Shown here: positions 28,637 to 30,821 of the stretch, in pieces
How positions within the stretch are numbered: position 1 is the first letter of the stretch
Layout: every line of letters begins with the position of its first letter
Source of the DNA: a virus
Reading direction: 5' to 3' (one strand)
DNA: 30,821 bases
Virus record (IMG/VR): IMGVR_UViG_3300030451_006693
Location: 1 to 30,821 of that record
Program-made: the position numbers and the translations under genes
The notes under the pieces: generated by a model
Seen by the model: the letters and a program-made list of their open reading frames with translations, nothing else
Told to the model about the DNA's origin: nothing
Database searches by the model: none

Positions 28637-29389
28637 CTACCGGTTTTTCAACTGCTCGATCCTATCGTTTTCTTTCTTTACATCTTCTACATGATAATTT
28701 AATAATATTCTACATTCAGGAACACTTATATTATTAAAATCATTAAATCCAAAATTTAAAACTTTTCTACATACGTATTCTAACTTATAAAATTCTAAAA
28801 GATCAGTTTCAAAAATTGATTTTAAAAACGGTAAACAATTATATAAAAATACCTCTTCATTAATAAATTTTAACTCTATACTATCCTTATATAATTGTTT
28901 TATAATATTATCATAGACTTCAACAAAGTTCATAGCTGGAAGTATATCACTTTTTTCTTCATTAGAGATATTAAGTAATTTACCGTTCAAATACTTAAAA
29001 CTATCAGTTATAAAATCTATTTTATTAGGTTTAAAATTAAAAGTATCAACATAACCAAAACCATACTTTTTACCGTTTATATCAATCTCATAGATATTGT
29101 TAATTTCACTAAACTTTTCTATAATAGCATCTAAATTAATACTATAATTTTCCTTTTCAACGGTTATATTATATTCGTTACCTAAAACCAATCCTCGCAA
29201 ATTTAATAAAATAAGAAATTTTTCTAATATGTCAAAATTATCATTACCTATATTTTCTTTTATAAAATTATCAAAAACTAATTCAGTATCATCATCAGTA
29301 GTTAAATTTTTTAGTAGACTTTTATAATCAGTAAAAGAAGGCTCTTTAACTATTATTTTTTTATCGAGAATATTAAGTGTTATTTTCAT
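28637..29389 (-). CDS. Baseplate assembly-type protein (gp26/gp51-like candidate), 250 aa
   Basis: A soluble protein with an N-terminal beta hairpin (ITLNILDKKIIVKEPSFTDY) and then helices, including FDILEKFLILLNLRGLVLG. That hydrophobic stretch ending in Leu-Arg is placed like the one in the next gene and in gp26-type proteins. A central GKKYGFGYVDTFNF hairpin is followed by a helical C-terminus with Glu/Asp-rich surfaces. It overlaps the tape-measure-like gene by one base (TAATG) and is separated by 18 nt from the gp26-like gene. Tail assembly chaperone is the broader alternative. Confidence 0.4.
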   Translation of the reverse strand: MKITLNILDKKIIVKEPSFTDYKSLLKNLTTDDDTELVFDNFIKENIGNDNFDILEKFLILLNLRGLVLGNEYNITVEKENYSINLDAIIEKFSEINNIYEIDINGKKYGFGYVDTFNFKPNKIDFITDSFKYLNGKLLNISNEEKSDILPAMNFVEVYDNIIKQLYKDSIELKFINEEVFLYNCLPFLKSIFETDLLEFYKLEYVCRKVLNFGFNDFNNISVPECRILLNYHVEDVKKENDRIEQLKNR

Positions 29390-30821
29390 TAGCTAAATAT
29401 AGCTTTACCTATACCGTACAAACCACCTGTCATTGCATTCGCAGCGCCCTCTAATGCCATTTTACCAAATTGATCTGCTGCATCTTTAGCAGTTTCTTTC
29501 ATATTGAAACCCCCACCCATGAGACCGCCTGCTCCTCCCATCATACCACCGGCACCTCCCATTATACCACCTAATGATCCACCGAGACTAAAAAGACCGT
29601 CACTCATAGATCCTATGCCTCCTATCATAGACCCATAAGCTGATTTATTATCGCTTAAAATATTAGCTAATATATTATTACCATCCATTCCTTGATTTAC
29701 TAAAGTATTTAAAGAGGTTGTAAGAGCACTCAAGTCATTATTTCCCCCCATTTGAGATAAAGATTCTAAATTAGGTATTATACTACCAGTTTGTTCTAAT
29801 TTTATATCCTCTAAATTAAAGTTTTCAGATGATACACCTGCTAATAACTCACTTATTTCATTTTCATTAACTACTTTTTGTTCACTTTCAGATTGATTTA
29901 AATTATTATAAGCTTCGTTAACTTTAATTAAAGTATCATTTAACGTGGTTATATCATCAGGACTTATTTCATTTAATTCGTCAACTAATCCTGGTATCTC
30001 TGATGCTTTTTCAAATCCTGAAACCAACTCACTAAAGTATTTTTCAATATCAGAACTTTTAACACCATTTTGTAAAATATTTTCTAATACAAAATTAAAT
30101 TTTTCTAACCCAGCTTCATATTGATCCATCTTATCATTAGTAAAGTAACTTAAACCAATACCTAAGTCAGTTAAACCAGCACCTATCATTTTAGCATTTG
30201 TAGCAAATAAACTACCTGGAGAATCTATACCAATAAATCTTAAACCTTTACCAATCGCATCTCCTAAAACTACAGTATTAACTAACTCTTTAAGTTTATC
30301 TATATCTAAATTACCAGATACTTCTAATTTACTTAAATCTACATCTGAAAAACTACTAAAACTATTACCTAAAGCTTCAATAAATTGTGGTAATGCTGAA
30401 TCTGGTTCAATTTTATCATCTAATTTTTCTATTACATCAGCAATACCCATACCTAATGTTATTATTGGCATATTACCTGATGCATCAGTTACCATAAATC
30501 CTTTTAACCCATCAGCAATATTAATCATTAAGTCTCTTAAATTTTCACCTGATTGATCTGTTAAACCTTCATCTGCAGTAGCTATATTTCCAACAAACGA
30601 TTTAATAGATTCCCCTATTACCATTAAATTAGTTTGTTTAGGTAAAGAAGAATCAGCATCTGTTGCTCCACCCATATCACTTTCACCAAACGTACCAGTA
30701 CCTTTAGCAAACATCTTTTGAACCTGGTCAAATGCAGGATCTAAAAATGCTTTAACCCCATCTGAAACGTTTTGGAACATTTTACCTAAGTTTCCTGTCC
30801 CCCCTAAAGCCTCTATAGCCT
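29389..30821 (-). CDS. Tape-measure-like tail protein, 5' end outside window
   Basis: The frame stays open upstream of the ATG at 30780 to the window edge, reading AIEALGGTGNLGK just before it, so the true start is beyond 30821. The visible part has short repeating hydrophobic/Phe patterns (IGESIKSFVGNI, IADGLKGFMV, LGNSFSSFSDV) separated by about 40 residues. It ends in a Gly/Met-rich segment with a hydrophobic tail (YGIGKAIF). Spaced aromatic repeats with a hydrophobic segment are usual in tape-measure proteins, which set tail length and cross the host membrane. The gene precedes baseplate assembly genes, which fits. The T4 equivalent is gp29; I cannot confirm homology. Confidence 0.45.
   Translation of the reverse strand, partial: AIEALGGTGNLGKMFQNVSDGVKAFLDPAFDQVQKMFAKGTGTFGESDMGGATDADSSLPKQTNLMVIGESIKSFVGNIATADEGLTDQSGENLRDLMINIADGLKGFMVTDASGNMPIITLGMGIADVIEKLDDKIEPDSALPQFIEALGNSFSSFSDVDLSKLEVSGNLDIDKLKELVNTVVLGDAIGKGLRFIGIDSPGSLFATNAKMIGAGLTDLGIGLSYFTNDKMDQYEAGLEKFNFVLENILQNGVKSSDIEKYFSELVSGFEKASEIPGLVDELNEISPDDITTLNDTLIKVNEAYNNLNQSESEQKVVNENEISELLAGVSSENFNLEDIKLEQTGSIIPNLESLSQMGGNNDLSALTTSLNTLVNQGMDGNNILANILSDNKSAYGSMIGGIGSMSDGLFSLGGSLGGIMGGAGGMMGGAGGLMGGGFNMKETAKDAADQFGKMALEGAANAMTGGLYGIGKAIFS
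29509..29565 (-). repeat. Gly/Met-rich tandem heptapeptide in tape-measure-like gene
   Basis: Three adjacent copies of (I/M/L)-Met-Gly-Gly-Ala-Gly-Gly (the last one cut to LMGGG) lie in the C-terminal quarter of the protein. The DNA copies differ at third positions, so the repeat is kept at protein level. It probably forms a flexible or membrane-active segment. Confidence 0.5.

Noticed and set aside
24377-28694. Several + strand open frames of 60-120 codons opposite the baseplate genes
   Set aside because: They lie wholly within well-supported - strand genes, have hydrophobic low-complexity products typical of antisense frames, and lack start signals. The ones near 26582 and 28332 were checked individually.
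1-30821. tRNA genes, CRISPR arrays, insertion sequences, integrase or attachment sites
   Set aside because: No cloverleaf-like run, regular spaced repeats, transposase or recombinase motifs were seen in the short intergenic gaps or the genes. The largest gap is about 80 nt.

Overview
This window is a piece of the genome of a T4-like myovirus (tailed phage with a contractile tail). The evidence is a T4-type replisome: replicative helicase gp41, ssDNA-binding protein gp32, sliding clamp gp45, clamp-loader ATPase gp44, primase gp61 and an RNase H/flap 5'-nuclease. It also carries a dUTPase, a gp53-like baseplate wedge protein and several large tail or baseplate proteins. The DNA is very A+T-rich by eye, genes are packed with overlaps of 1-32 nt, and accessory metabolic genes sit among the core genes. 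This fits phages of streamlined marine bacteria such as SAR11 or picocyanobacteria. The host is inferred, not shown. I saw no tRNA, rRNA, CRISPR array, insertion sequence or integrase.

Layout. Positions 1-11809 (+ strand) hold replication and accessory genes: helicase (5' end outside the window), a DHH-family phosphoesterase, a small unknown, a flavin-dependent halogenase, an unknown, gp32, a proline-rich protein, gp45, two small conserved unknowns, a three-gene sugar-nucleotide block (NAD-dependent reductase/epimerase, cytidylyltransferase-like, dTDP-glucose 4,6-dehydratase-like), the flap nuclease and the primase. Positions 11806-14119 hold four unknown genes, three on - and one on +, around a bidirectional late promoter. 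Their N-termini look like T4 capsid-targeting peptides, so they are candidate internal head proteins. Positions 14119-15346 (+) hold four small unknowns, one a membrane protein with a zinc ribbon. Positions 15343-20895 (-) are a late tail/fibre block with an EF-hand protein, a PKD-like protein, an 806-residue protein and a 499-residue protein. Positions 20977-23729 mix late + strand genes (an unknown and a gp16-like small terminase candidate) with early-type - strand genes (gp44, a small coiled coil, dUTPase). Positions 23701-30821 (-) encode tail and baseplate proteins, ending in a tape-measure-like protein cut by the window edge.

The most striking non-coding signal is promoter geometry. At eleven gene starts a T4-type late promoter core (TAAATA, full form TATAAATA) ends exactly 5 nt before the ATG. 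At three early-type genes (gp32, primase, dUTPase) a TTGAnA-16 nt-TATAAT promoter ends exactly 6 nt before the ATG. Both spacings put the expected transcription start at or within a few bases of the start codon, so much of this phage's mRNA may be leaderless. Three of the four convergent gene junctions share a single TTAA that supplies the stop codon on both strands, leaving no room for terminators.
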